DNA of 64,000 bases from Kitagawia praeruptora (GCA_037693485.1 CM075346.1:93106501-93170500), one strand, 5' to 3'; positions 22,037 through 34,132 are shown, counted from the stretch's first letter. Made by a program: numbers and translations. Notes: a model not told the origin generated them from the letters alone.

Positions 22037-23367
22037 CCGAAAGAAAAATTGGCCACTTAACACAGGTTGCACGGTCTCTTATGCTAACCATGCATGTTCC
22101 TAAATATCTTTGGGGAGAGGCAGTCATGACTGCTGCTTATCTTATCAACCGTCTTCCTACCAAGGTTCTAAAATTCAAAACACCATTGTCATGTGTTCCT
22201 GCACCCTCTTCTCATCCACTTCCTCTTCGGGTATTTGGGAGCGTATGTTTTGCTCATAACCATGCACCCTCTCGAGATAAGCTTGATTCTCGGGCCCTTA
22301 GATGTGTCTTCATTGGATATTCCCCCACTCAGAAAGGGTATAAATGTTACCATCCTCCCTCGCGTCGGGTATTTGTCAGTTACGATGTTACTTTCTGGGA
22401 GTCCATTTCTTACTTCTCTCCGGGCTCCTCCTCTTTGCTTCAGGGGGAGATAAACATACATAGTCTTGATAATGAAACAAATGAGTCAGATCACAGTCCC
22501 CTTGATAGTGAATCACTTCCGTTCATGAATATACCTATTCCAAACATTAGCTCAAAATCGTTGCCGACGAATAATGAGTCGGATGATTTAAATAGGTTTG
22601 GCATACCAGATTTGATTACATACTCTAGACGAAGAAATGATGATATCACCACTTTACCACATCCAGAGACCTCTGACCTCGAATCAGATCCTGCAGATCC
22701 TACAGCTCCTATAACTGAGCCCGATAATGGTAGTACTCTTGATCCCACTTTGGATCTTCCTATTGCTATAAGAAAGGGTGTACGTTCTTGCACTAACCAT
22801 CCTATCTCAAACTTTGTATCTTATAATGCATTATCTCCATCTTCACTTGCTTTTGTGTCATCCTTGTCTAGTGTTTCTGTTCCGCATACTTGGCAGGATG
22901 CTTTATGTGATCCTAAATGGAAAGATGCTATGATAGAAGAAATGAATGCCTTGAAACATAATGGCACTTGGGAGTTAACTCATCTTCCCGCTGGAAGGAA
23001 GGTAGTAGGATGCAGATGGGTATTCACTGTGAAACAGAAACCTAATGGACTGATTGATAGGTACAAGGCAAGACTTGTAGCAAAAGGGTATACTCAAACT
23101 TACGGGATTGATTATCAGGAAACTTTTGCTCCAGTAGCAAAGATGGCCTCTATCCGAGTCTTGATATCATGTGCAGCAAATCTTGGATGGGAACTTCAGC
23201 AATTGGATGTAAAAAATGCATTCTTACATGGAGACCTGAAAGAAGAGGTTTACATGGATATTCCACCGGGTTTTTCTACAGCTGCGACCACTGGGAAAAT
23301 ATGCAAGCTAAAGAAGACTATTTATGGGTTAAAACAGTCTCCAAGGGACTGGTTTGGCAAATTTTAG
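22037..23367 (+). pseudogene. Element C integrase C-terminus and reverse transcriptase N-terminus
   Basis: After the frameshift the coding frame continues (GHLTQVARSLMLTMHVPKYL) through the integrase C-terminal domain (RVFGSVCFAHN; DSRALRCVFIGYS), a Pro/Ser/Asp-rich linker, and the start of reverse transcriptase (WKDAMIEEMNALKHNGTWEL; LVAKGYTQTYGIDYQETFAP). It ends at an in-frame TAG (23,365-23,367) after DWFGKF, where relatives read through, so this is a nonsense mutation. Confidence 0.9.
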
Positions 23368-23373
23368 GGAGCA

Positions 23374-24414
23374 ATGATTAAATTTGACTACAAACAGAGC
23401 AACTCAGATAACACCATGTTCGTAAAAAGACGAGATGAAAAAATCACAGTGTTGATTGTCTATGTCGATGATATTGTGATCACCGGCAACGACGCCTGTG
23501 AGATTACTAATGTCAAACGCAAGCTTGCCTCTGAATTCGAGATGAAGGACTTAGGAAAACTACGGTATTTCCTTGGTATTGAGGTCTTTAGAAGTTCAGG
23601 TGGCATCTTCCTCTCACAACGGAAGTATACACTTGACCTTCTGAATGAAACAGGGATGTTGGGATGTAGACCTGCAGAATCTCCAATAGAAGCAAATCAT
23701 AAACTTTGTGGAGATGCTGGTGAAATTGTCGAGAAATCCCAATATCAAAGGTTAGTTGGTCGACTAATCTACCTTGCACATACAAGGCCAGACATATCAT
23801 ATGCAGTGGGAATTGTTAGTAGGTATATGCATGATCCTCGTCAACCACATTTGGATGCAGTTTATATGATATTAAGGTATCTTAAGGCTGCTCCTGGAAA
23901 AGGAGTAATGTTTACTAAAAACAATCATCTCAGGGTTGAAAGCTATACAGATGCAGATTGGGCCGGATGTCAAGACGATAGACGATCTACTTCAGGATAT
24001 TGCACATTTGTTGGTGGAAATTTGGTTACTTGGCGAAGCAAGAAACAACCTGTGGTGGCCTTATCTAGTGCTGAGGCAGAATATAGAGCTATGGCTAAAG
24101 GTGTACGTGAATTATTGTGGATAAGATTGTTCCTAGAAGAATTGGGACTTGCATCTGCAACTCCAATGAAGCTACATTGTGATAACAAAGCCGCTATTGC
24201 CATTGCACATAATCCAGTTCAACATGATCGGACCAAACATATCGAAATTGATCGACACTTCATAAAAGAGAAGATCAATAATGATACCATTGGTATTCAT
24301 TTTGTAAGATCGGAGGACCAGATAGCTGACATATTTACCAAAGGTTTAAATCAGAAGATGCTCCATCCTCTTATTGGCAAGTTGGGCATGAGTGATATAT
24401 ATGCATCAACTTGA
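23374..24414 (+). pseudogene. Element C reverse transcriptase C-terminus and RNase H
   Basis: In frame with the preceding segment. It holds the catalytic YVDD box (IVYVDDIVITGNDA), DLGKLRYFLGIE, LVGRLIYLAHTRPDI and a complete RNase H (YTDADWAGC, SSAEAEYRA, HCDNKAAIAI, ADIFTKGL). It stops just before the polypurine tract. This part of pol is intact in sequence. Confidence 0.92.
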
Positions 24415-24617
24415 GGGGGAGTGTCAAATTGTCAACATAGTTAGTAGTAATTGTCAACATAGTTAGTAGTCAGAAGATCTACAGTAGATATATGATGTAA
24501 GCAGTTACGTTATTGTAGTCTAAGTTAGTCTATATATAAGAATGTCTACGTACTCTTGTAAGACACAATATATCAATACAAATCTCTCCTTCTGATTACT
24601 TCTCATACAATTTATCA
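24412..24617 (+). repeat. Element C polypurine tract and 3' LTR
   Basis: TGAGGGGGAG (24,412-24,421) is the polypurine tract. The 196-bp 3' LTR (24,422-24,617) follows and is identical by eye to the 5' LTR, then the ATTTT target duplication. Confidence 0.95.
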
Positions 24618-25145
24618 ATTTTTATTTGATTGTTTATAATTTTAATATTTGCAAATTAATTAGTAATAATATAAATTATAAAAGATAATAAAATATGATT
24701 ATTGGTTTTTGATATAACTGATAGTCTTTTTTTTAATATAAAACAGACCATTATATCTTTCAAAACTCCAAAATCTCGAAACGATCTTTTCTAATAATTA
24801 ATTATTTTTTAATTTTTTTTGTGACAAAATTAATTTTAATGCTGATTACAAAAATTGTGCACTGTAACAGACAAACTACTTGACGTCTTGACGACTTGTT
24901 TGCTGTAGAAAGGACTCTCGTGGGCTTTGCCGTGTGCGTGTGTGTTTTTTTTTTTTAATTTTATTAACAATAGAGATTTAACCAAATCAAAAGAGTGATA
25001 AAAAAAAAGTGTACCAAACCAAATATGCCCTATTTCGCTTATAATAGTATAGTAGAGATTTAACCAAATCAAAAGATTGACCAAAAAAAGAGTACCAAAA
25101 AAGAGTACCAAACCAAATATATCTTATTTCGCTTATAATAGTATA
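24618..25145. repeat. 410-bp tandem duplication, unit 2, plus partial third copy
   Basis: Second copy of 18,161-18,570, resuming after element C (to about 25,031). A partial repeat of its last 90 bases follows (AAAAGAGTACCAAACCAAAT and TTTCGCTTATAATAGTATAG). The minus-strand 91-aa ORF here overlaps repeat only and has no recognisable domain. Confidence 0.75.
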
Positions 25146-25277
25146 GTATAGATATAGAGGTGAAAAGGCAATTCATTTCTCTTAAAAATGTAAAAACGAC
25201 ACTTAAAATAAAATTCAAATCTAATCAAAAAAATATTATAAAAAAAAATCTAATCAAAAAATGATACCTAAAATCTA

Positions 25278-25536
25278 CTCCCTCTGTTTCTTTATAGTTT
25301 GCCCATTTGAAATGTCGGCCCTGTTCATAACATGAGACAAATTAGTAATTTACGTTTAATCTATAAGACCAAATATAGTCTTGAGTGATCTTGTTGGATT
25401 CGTATTTATGAATACTTTAATACAGTGAAGTTTTTACATTTAATACTAATACGAAATTGAAGATATTAACGATCAAAAGTGTGCGTTGGCAAACGTGTCC
25501 AACTCAAATGGGAAAAGTATTTAGAGACAGAGGGAG
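25278..25536. mobile_element. Stowaway-type MITE
   Basis: 259 bp with inverted ends CTCCCTCTGTTTC and AGACAGAGGGAG and TA duplications at 25,276-25,277 and 25,537-25,538. The inner arms GCCCATTTGAAATG / CAACTCAAATGGG continue the inverted repeat. Confidence 0.85.
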
Positions 25537-25538
25537 TA

Positions 25539-26613
25539 CTAACAGAGAAACTAAAATTTTAAACGGTTACTTTACACCTATGGACTAGGGTGTGGAATGT
25601 AAAGTAATTTTTTTCTTTCTCAATGTCAAGGTTCTTTCAACATATTTGCAGTTGAATTTCTGATCATTGTCTAAATTTCAAACCTTGCTCATGTTCTTAT
25701 TGAAAATTGAACTCAAACCTTGCGCATGTTTTTATTGAAAAATGAACTCACAAGTATACAAACAAGTCAAGAGGACCTCAATCAAAGTCATGAAATGTAC
25801 ATATTCTTAAAACTAACACAAAATATTTCAATTTGAACCATTAATTAGTACTCATAAAATAAATTTTTATATGAGTTGTTTATTGTTTAGTTCTTGAGTT
25901 GATGAAAAGCCTTAGGGTCCGTTTAGAAAGTCTTATTTTTCACAAATAAGTTAATTATTCTGAAAAAAAGTTAGGAAATATATACTTTTTTTTTAAATAA
26001 GTAACTTATTTTTACAAGATAACGAATATTAAACTCCCAATACACATTTTTCTCTAAAAAAAGTACATAAATACAAAAAAATTTCCAAAATAAATAACTT
26101 ATAAGTTGTTCGACAAATTTGTCAAACACCCCTTAGTTAGTCCAGAACCTAGACTTTTAAATTGTCACAGGTACCATAGTTTTCTTGGGTCCCAAAATTC
26201 ACCGTAAATGCACGAGGAAAATGAGTAAAAGATTAAATGAATTCTAAAGGTAAAGTTGGAGTACAATTTCTACACCGAAGGGGAAATATAGTGCAATGTT
26301 CATATTTGTTTCAAATTAAATCGAGTGGATAGTTTTTAAATTACATAAATCGATTTATTAATGTTTCAAAATGTCAAATTAATTATACTCATTATTTCTA
26401 ATTACATCAAGTTTAACGGTTAAACTGTCTTGTCGCATGATAATTGAGTTCGATGTGATGCTTGTCACTCATGCATCTCGAAGTTTAAGCCCGTAATTTG
26501 CGTTACACAGTCCTGGTATGAACATTTTTTCAATATGCATCTCCAACCACCGAGCATATCAAATCTTTGAGTTAAAATTTACATGCTTTTCCAAAAACAA
26601 AATTTATATATAA
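25539..26613. other. Anonymous AT-rich intergenic DNA
   Basis: No open frame with recognisable domains. A local direct repeat of AACCTTGC(T/G)CATGTT...TTATTGAAAA(T)TGAACTCA lies near 25,683-25,755. Confidence 0.5.
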
Positions 26614-27114
26614 CTAGCTTATAATCCGTGTAGTGCATAAATTTTTTTTGATATGTAACAAATTTTATTTTATGTTATAAATATATTTTTATATAATTTT
26701 TATTTATAATATTTTTTTTTAATTTTAATATTAATAATTTAATATAAATTTAATTAATGATATGCATGATTTAAAACTTATATTATAAAATTTTAAAATA
26801 AATATGTCGTTGATAGGATTCGAACCATGAATATAATATATTTAATCATTAGATCTAACGATTTTGATTTTTTACTAAAAATCTAATGGTCATTATTCGT
26901 AGTATACAGATTTTTATATTTTATTAATGATTAGAAGATATGATGTGAAATTTTTTGGTATATATTAATTATTGCTAGATATGATATGATTGATGTTTTT
27001 AGGTGTTTATAAAAGATAATATCTTCAACTAAAAGTAAATGCGAAAAACACAATCGACTAATTACCATAATTATATTATGTTATTATTTATTTTAGATGT
27101 TTTAATAGTATAGA
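26614..27114 (-). mobile_element. Helitron (501 bp, reference copy of the local family)
   Basis: Read on the minus strand it starts TCTATACTATTAAAACATC and ends at CTAG after an imperfect hairpin (TGCAC/CACGG). It is flanked by A and T. Internal blocks (ATCATTAGATCTAACGATT, ATCTAATGGTCATTATTCGT) recur at 1190-1740 and 31,960-32,214. No RepHel coding region, so it is non-autonomous. Confidence 0.65.
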
Positions 27115-27865
27115 TATTGTATATATTTTTCTTTATAATAAAGGTTAAATAAGTAAATTCACGATATACTAAGAAACATATACCAAAAAATAAGTTTCAA
27201 AATTTTTAATGTTTTCATATTATAAACAGCGTATACATATTTTTAATATATTTATTAATAATTGAAAAATATGATATTATATTAATCTATACATATACAC
27301 AACATCTTTATATGCACCAATATATGAATATATGTAATCAAAACCATCAAAAACCCACTTGAAGTCAAACTTTTAATATATTAATGATTATAAGATTAGT
27401 TTTAAATTAAAAGGATAACGTGTTTTAATTTGGAAGAAAATATTAATGATTGGAAGATATGATACGATTGATGTTTTTAGGAGTTAATAAAAGGTAATAT
27501 CTTCAATTAAAAGTAATTGCGAAAAAATGCAATTGACTACTTACCATTAATTTATATTATGTTATTATTTATTTTAGAAGTTTTAATAGTATAGATATCA
27601 TATGTATATTTTTTTATAATGAAGGGTAAATAAGTAAATTCACTTAGTATCAAAAAACAGGTACCAAAACTTTCAATGTTTCGGAATTTATATAATAGTA
27701 TAGATATTATGTTATTATTTATTTTTGAAGTTTTAATAGTATAGATATCATATATATATATATATATTTTATAATGAAGGGTAAATAAGTAAATTCACTT
27801 AGTACCAAAAAATAGGTACCAAAACTTTCAATGTTTCGGAATTTATATAATAGTATAGATATATA
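27115..27865 (-). repeat. Tandem truncated Helitron 5' ends
   Basis: Two roughly 155-bp units (about 27,548-27,700 and 27,706-27,862) each end TTTCGGAATTTATATAATAGTATAGAT. Before them is another diverged copy of the 5' half of the Helitron at 26,614. The structure suggests serial insertion into, or duplication of, Helitron ends. Confidence 0.55.
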
Positions 27866-28091
27866 AAAAATTAGTCGTGGACTATATTTATCGAATCTCT
27901 AAAAACCTGCAGTGAATTGCCACATCATTTATTTCTATATTAAAATAATATATTTCATTAATAACAACTTGAAATATTAATAACATATCATTTTTACAAT
28001 ATAACCAATCATTATAACTAATATTCTCGGAACACAATATATTATAGATTCGATAAATTTATATAATCAATATTTTATGTAATTTAATCGA

Positions 28092-29222
28092 GAGTTAATT
28101 GCAAAAAAGTTGCCAGATTTTACACTCATTTTCAAAAAAGTGGTCAGACTTTCAATTTTGCAAAATGGTGGTCAGGCTTGCCTTTTTCCTTTCAAAAAAG
28201 TGGCTGCAGATGATTTTCAGCTTATTTGGCAGGGGTAAAATGGGAAAATATGTTATTTTACTAAAAAAAAAAACTAAAAATCCCAAAAAAATCCTCAAAT
28301 TAATATGTGTCACCTTATAATTGGTTATATTCGTAATAATAATAATAATAATAATGCCCACCATGCATGCACATAAATTGACTAATTAAATCTTGACAAC
28401 TCATATTTGTGGATTTTTTGGTGAATTGATGTGCATACATGGGAGGCATCTATACTCTTTATTAAAAGCAGAAACCCCCTTTAAATGGTATGCCACGTAT
28501 ACCGCGGTCGCGCGGTATGCCACTAAATATTAATTATTTTAATTAATTTAAAATTGTAATATTATATAATAATTTAATATAATAATGAAATTATATACTA
28601 TGAGTCTATTAACTAAAAATTAAAATAAAAGACATGAATATAGTATTACATAAAACTTATAACTCCTTTAATTAATATTTAAAAAGTATCTATAATAGAT
28701 TAATAATAAATACAATTAATAATATAACTACTCTTATATTACCATAATGAAGTTATGTAAATTTAATTAATTAAAATAATAATATTAAATATTAATTTAA
28801 TTTAATAGTGAAGTTATATACTAGGAGTCCATTAACTAGCAATCGAAAAATATAAAAGTCAAGAATATAGTATTATATACAACTTGGTGGTTCAAGATTT
28901 TATTCATTTACAAAAGTTAAAAATTAGGAATTTAAGATAATTTATCACAATCCGTGCTTGGCACGGGTTATCGGCTAGTTATTATTATTACAAATATAAC
29001 CAATCATATGGTGACACATATTAATTTGGAAAATTTTGTGGATAATTTTTGGGATCTCTAGCATTTTTTTTCCATTTTACCCCTGCCAAAAAGCTGAAAA
29101 TCGTCTGTAACCATTTTTTTGGAAGGAAGAAGGTAAGTCTGACCAACATTTTGCAAAATTGAAAGTGTTGGCACTTTTCTAAAAATGAACGTAAAATCTG
29201 GACATCACTTTAAAATTTACTC
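28092..29222. mobile_element. Mutator-like non-autonomous element (TIR about 250 bp)
   Basis: Long inverted arms (28,092-28,360 against 28,980-29,222) start GAGTTAATTGCAAAAAAG. The flanks are TTTAATCGA (28,083-28,091) and TTTAATCAA (29,223-29,231), a 9-bp target duplication with one mismatch. Long TIRs with a 9-bp duplication are Mutator traits. It has no transposase. It shares its terminal GAGTTAAWTG with the element at 31,395-33,071. A complete Helitron sits in its centre. Confidence 0.8.
28449..28979 (+). mobile_element. Helitron (531 bp) nested in the Mutator-like element
   Basis: It begins TCTATACTCTTTATTAAAAG after an A and ends with hairpin CCGTGC-TTG-GCACGG, eight bases, CTAG and a flanking T. 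It splits the loop of the Mutator-like element cleanly. Non-coding. Confidence 0.82.
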
Positions 29223-29239
29223 TTTAATCAATTTTCGGC

Positions 29240-30475
29240 CAACACTAATGGGGAAGCTGTAACACAAAGAAAGACGATTAAAATTCAAAAAGAAAGAGAA
29301 AGAGGAAGAAAAAAAGAGACAGAGACAAAGACAGTTCCATGCAAAAGTAATTACTCGCAAAAATGGCTCAAATTTCAACATGGCCCGTGTTCATAAAACT
29401 TTTTGGATAAATTCGAGACTTTTTTTTTTGAAAGCAGATAAATTCGAGATTTAAACTGACAGTGTGCAACTAGAGTCTAGAGATTCGATTTTCGAAGGTA
29501 TCATAGCCTGCTTTAGTCTTCGGTGCCTTCATAAATTTTTATAAGGGGCCGGTCATGTGCAAATGTTTGCTGACCATATGCTATAAAAAACGTATTTCCG
29601 CAGTATGTGTACAGTATTGTTTTTGGTGTGAAAACAGGGGGGCATTTTCTGCGGTACGTGTCCCATATCGCGGAAACTTTTCGCGATACGATGCAATTTT
29701 TTTTAAAACCCCAGCCATTAGATCGTTTATCCAATAATTGGGAAACCGTATATTTTGTAACAGTACTTGGCAAACATATGTTTTTGACCGTGAGCCATTT
29801 TATAAACGGTGCTTTTATATTGTTGATAAGTAGTGGTTGATAAATTATTTGTTCATAAAATATTTCAAGTGAATTTTTTGGGAAAAAAAATATCAAAATG
29901 CAAGTTATTGACATAATTTTTTACATTCACATAAATTTTAGTTTTTGCCCTATTTCCAAAAAGGGTTTGATGTTCGTGAGGTTACCTCAGGAAAATTCCC
30001 TGAGATAATTAAAATTTTCCATATTAATGCATGAGGGTACAATTATAATTTCATGATTTTTTTAGAAAGTTACCAATATTTATAAAAATGTCATACATAT
30101 TTACACTATAACCTTAGTAAGTCTTCTGAGGTAAAGATAACCTCATAAACAGTTTTCTCTTCCTAAAATTATTCCAAAAATTATTCATGATAGTTTCGCC
30201 CATTACTTTCGGGAAATAGAAATTTATCATTTTTCGAATAAAATTTGATTTTTTAATCAAAAATGAACTAAACAGAGCAGCTTACGCTTCACTCTATTTT
30301 CGTTTTTCAAAGCTAGTAAAAGATAAATTTTTAGTTTTGATGAATATAAAAAATTACGGAAAAACATATTTGGATCTCAAATCAATTTAGTTCCCTAAAA
30401 TTCCAAGTTAGCTGTTGGCTTATAGAATTTTTACTTTTCTTCTTGAGCGAAACTTCATTGATGGAGTACATTTTA
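29240..30475. other. Intergenic DNA with a degenerate foldback at 29,520-29,815
   Basis: Two halves of 29,520-29,815 are roughly 60% inverted copies (GTGCCTTCATAAATTTTTAT / ATAAACGGTGC; ATGTTTGCTGACC / GGCAAACATATGTT), with ATCGCGGAAACTTTTCGCGAT near the centre. This explains overlapping ORFs on both strands there (133 aa minus, 60 and 77 aa plus), which have no domain. Nothing else was recognised in the stretch. Confidence 0.45.
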
Positions 30476-30754
30476 GGTGTAATGATCTTTTGGTCCTTCA
30501 AGTTTGAATCGTTATGTCTATAAATTTTTAAAATCTAAAAGCATTCCCTTTAACCCTTCGGGTATCAGAAATGTTCCTTTTTGATACAAACCATCATCTT
30601 TGGATTTAAAAGGTGACGGTTTTGTGTCAAAAAAACGACGATTTTGTGTTAAAAAGAAACATTTTTGATATCGAGAAACGCAAAAAAAAATTTAATTTTT
30701 AAGAATTTATGAATACAACAATCCAAACTTGAACGGTCAAAATGTCATTAAACC
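30476..30754. mobile_element. Mutator-type MITE
   Basis: 279 bp, flanked by a perfect 9-bp duplication TACATTTTA (30,467-30,475, 30,755-30,763). Terminal inverted repeats are GGTGTAATGATCTTTTGGTC against GGTTTAATGACATTTTGACC. The arms extend inward (TTCAAGTTTGAATCG) with mismatches. Confidence 0.8.
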
Positions 30755-31282
30755 TACATTTTATAATGGCACTACGTCTTCTGGGTGCCACTGACAAATT
30801 TGTTCCTTCTCTTGTTCCTTGCACTTGACATTGTATATTGTCTGGGTAACAAATTGAGCTCACCTTCTAGATGCAACACCAAAGTTGGTCACCAGTACCC
30901 TCGACTTTATTTGCATAAAGCAGCCACTTTATCTCTCAGCAATTACTAGTCATTTTTTATTCTTTAATACTACTCTACTACATGCATGAGTTGTATCGGC
31001 ACACTTTCGGTACAAAAAATTGATGTAATTTTTTGTTTCTTCTGCTTCTTAATCGGTGTTTAACGATAGAATTTAGCATGCTTTGCTAAGATTAATAAAG
31101 ACTTGTAAAATATGTAGAGTACTAGTGGTTATGAAGATTATCAGCTCAAAGGCTGCTACGGATTAAAAAAAGGAACAGTAATTAGTGGATAATAATTGAA
31201 ATTGGTGTTTTTCACACGAGTCATAATAATATCAAGATAGATCAGAATTTTTCTTTTGAAGGACGTTATCTACTACGGAGTA

Positions 31283-33369
31283 CTCCCTCCGTCTCTTTAA
31301 ACATTTCTCGTTTGACTAAAAACACGAGTTTTAAGACAGTGAGTAATGAATATTGTTTTTTAATGGGGTAGTGGATATTGAATATTATTTTTAAGAGTTA
31401 AATGTAGATTGTGTACCTGAAGTTTAGGGAATATGCAACTTGTGTACCTGTAATTATGGATATAGCAAATTGTGTACCTGCAGTTATCTTAACTGTGCAA
31501 CATGTGTACTTCCGTCATTTATAAACTAACGGAGTCTAATTGTTACTTCATCAGGGGCATTTTGGTACTTTCTTGTTGCTGAAAACAATTTACAAACAAT
31601 TTAAATCACTTCTAAAATCGATATTAAATGGAAAATGAATGAAAAATTAAATTTTAAAATTTTAAAATGAAGAGTATGAAATTACAAATACCCCATATTT
31701 TTTAAATATTTTTAGGATCAAAAATATTTTATAATTTGTGGGCGCATATGTATGCACGCAGGGTCCCATATTAATATTAGGAAAGTTACTAATTATATAG
31801 GTGATACGTCAGTTTTTGGGAAATTTTTTGGGACTCTAGCATTTTCCTTTTCAATAACTCCGATTATTTTATAAAAAAATTAGAAGATCAATAATGCATG
31901 ATTTAAATAAATTTAAATCATCAAAAATACAAATAAAAATACACGGGCTTACATGGCACACGTAAATCATCATATAATATATCTAATCATTAGATCTAAC
32001 GATTCTGATTTTTTACTAAAAATCTAACGGTCATTATTCGTACATATTATATAATATTATATTTATTTTAATAATTGGGATGATCGTGCCCAAACATAGT
32101 GTGATATTTTCGAGTATATATTAATGATTGTAAGATTAGTTTTAAATCACGAAGTACCAAAAAACATGTACCAAAACTTTTAATGTTTTGGCTATTATAT
32201 AATAGTATAGATAGAACGACTGGTGATAATTTTGGAAAGAAGATATTTTATTTAGAAAGGGTAACCGCTGAAAAAGGTAATTGGTTAGTTATTAAGAACT
32301 ATAATATCGTTATTTTATTTTATAAAATAGGGAAAATTTTAGTTATATAAAATATAAAAGATACTGTATTTTAAGTGAAAAGAGAAATTGAATAGTTATT
32401 GAAAAATAGAAAAGGTAACATGTTTTACCTGAAAAAGAAAATTTATTAGTTATTAATAACTATAAATAATTAAGTAAGGATAATTAAGTACAATAAGATG
32501 TACCATTAAGTAAGAGTAAATAAGTAAAATCAACATGTAACATACCGATCAACCAAACTTTTAATGTTTCGGCTTTTATATAATAGTATAGATGAGTAAC
32601 TTATGAATTATTAAAAATGTTAAAAAAAAATTGATAAATAATTAATTTGAATGATGTTATTAACTTTTATCAAATAAAATCATTAAAATAAAATAAGTCG
32701 TTCAAAAAATTACCTCCACCAACTTCTGGCTGTAAGCTATTTTTTTAACTTTAAGTCATTTTCTCACTTATTACATAAATAGACATTTTTCAACTTAAAA
32801 TCAAAAATCACTTTAAGCCCAAGCTAAACATTTATTTTATCAAACAATGTTTTAAATTTAATATACGATAAAATTAACTGTTGCTGGCCAAAATGCTGTA
32901 AAGCCATCCAAGTTTCACTCTCATTACAAACGGAGGTAACGGTGATTTGGACGGAAGTACACATGTTGCACAATTTTGTTAACTGCAGGTACACAATTTG
33001 CTATATCCGTAATTGCAGGTACACAAATTGCATATTCCCCAAACTTCAGGTACACAATCTGCATTTAACTCTATTTTTAATGAGTAGTGGGTGGAGTAGT
33101 GGATATTGAAAATAGTTTTTAAAGAATAGTGGGGGGAGTAGTGGGTATTGAATATTGTTTTTAAAGAGTAGTGGGTGAAATAGTGGTTATTAAATATTGT
33201 TTTTAAGGAGTAGTGGATGGAGTAGTGGGTATTAAATATTGTTTTTAAGGAGTAGTGGGTGGAGTAGTGGGTATTGAATATTGTTTTATATGACTTAAAA
33301 TAGAAAGGAGAAAAGTATTTTGAATGTGCCGAAATAATAAACAGGAAATGTTTTAAGAGACGGAGGGAG
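31283..33369. mobile_element. Stowaway-type element interrupted by a Mutator-like element
   Basis: Ends CTCCCTCCGTCTCTTTAAAC and the complement of TTAAGAGACGGAGGGAG are flanked by TA (31,281-31,282, 33,370-33,371). About 400 bp is its own sequence, including a minisatellite of roughly 42 bp (GTAGTGGGTGGAGTAGTGGG-type units, 33,081-33,290). The rest is the nested element at 31,395-33,071. Confidence 0.82.
31395..33071. mobile_element. Mutator-like non-autonomous element (1.7 kb)
   Basis: TIRs of about 150 bp start GAGTTAAATG and contain the spaced GTGTACCTG repeats. The target duplication is a perfect 9-bp TATTTTTAA (31,386-31,394, 33,072-33,080). There is no transposase. The interior holds Helitron-family sequence ending TATAATAGTATAGA at about 32,214 and again at about 32,592. 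Its end sequence GAGTTAAWTG is shared with 28,092-29,222, indicating one family. Confidence 0.87.
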
Positions 33370-33371
33370 TA

Positions 33372-34124
33372 GTATTTAGTGAATAGAGTATTATAGTACC
33401 AACGTTTTCGTTAAATAATTTAGATTTGTTACCACCTCGTTCCATTCATAAGATAAATTATCTCATTTTAAGATGCTATTCCATTTTTTTTCTTAATTTT
33501 AATCCCAGATTTTTTGAATTTGATTCCGTCGGCTTGTTTATTTTCATCTTGCGAGATACCTTATTGCGACCTTTCTCGTATAATTGTATAAATTTACCGA
33601 TTGTCTAAAACCAAATCAATCACAAATAGGAATAACAAAAACTAAATGTACTCGTAGTATGCAAACAAGTTGTACTCTATATTGAAACCGAGAGGCAGCG
33701 CCCCTGATAAAAGGAGAAGAAAATAGGAAATTATCCAGCCAATTCGTAGTGCCACCACTTTTTACCTGCATTCAACAGAATATTTACTACTAGGAGCATT
33801 GTTTTTACCCCAGTATTTAAAATGTGATACGAAGAAAACACAGTTAAAAACACTCACTTTGAAAAAACAACACTGTCTACACTGTTAATAGCGCACACGT
33901 GATTGTTCTTTGCCACGCCTAAAGTGCTGTTTGGTGGAACCCATCATAAAGAATCCCTTTTTCTCATGTACGACCATAGTTTTCACTTTAAAAATTACTG
34001 TAGCATATTTTAATCAACATTTGATTCCAAACTACAGTAGATGATAATTTCCGTGATAAAAATATATGATAATTATTAATTAAAATCAAAATTACATTTA
34101 AATATTAAGCCACCCACAAGAGCA
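33372..34124 (+). promoter_or_regulatory. Upstream region of the receptor kinase gene
   Basis: Non-coding. It contains a G-box core CACGTG at 33,896-33,901. No transposon ends were recognised in the last 500 bases before the gene, unlike its surroundings. The G-box is a candidate bZIP/bHLH site only. Confidence 0.4.
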
Positions 34125-34132
34125 TATATAAA
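34125..34132 (+). promoter_or_regulatory. TATA box of the receptor kinase gene
   Basis: TATATAAA lies 107 bases upstream of the ATG, leaving room for a short 5' UTR. There is no competing TATA nearer the start. Confidence 0.6.

Larger units (their letters stand above)
18580..24617 (+). mobile_element. Element C: Ty1/copia retrotransposon with 196-bp LTRs
   Basis: This 6,038-bp element has LTRs (TGTCAAATTG...ATTTATCA) that I read as identical. The target duplication is ATTTT (18,575-18,579, 24,618-24,622), the tRNA-Met primer site is at 18,776, and the polypurine tract is at 24,412. A single Gag-Pol frame is broken by a 697-bp hAT insertion, a 1-bp deletion (about 22,027) and an in-frame TAG (23,365). 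Domain order protease-integrase-RT-RNase H is copia-type. Lineage not assigned. Confidence 0.96.

Noticed and set aside
29513..29914. 133-aa minus-strand ORF
   Set aside because: Falls in a degenerate palindrome with ORFs on both strands and no domain.
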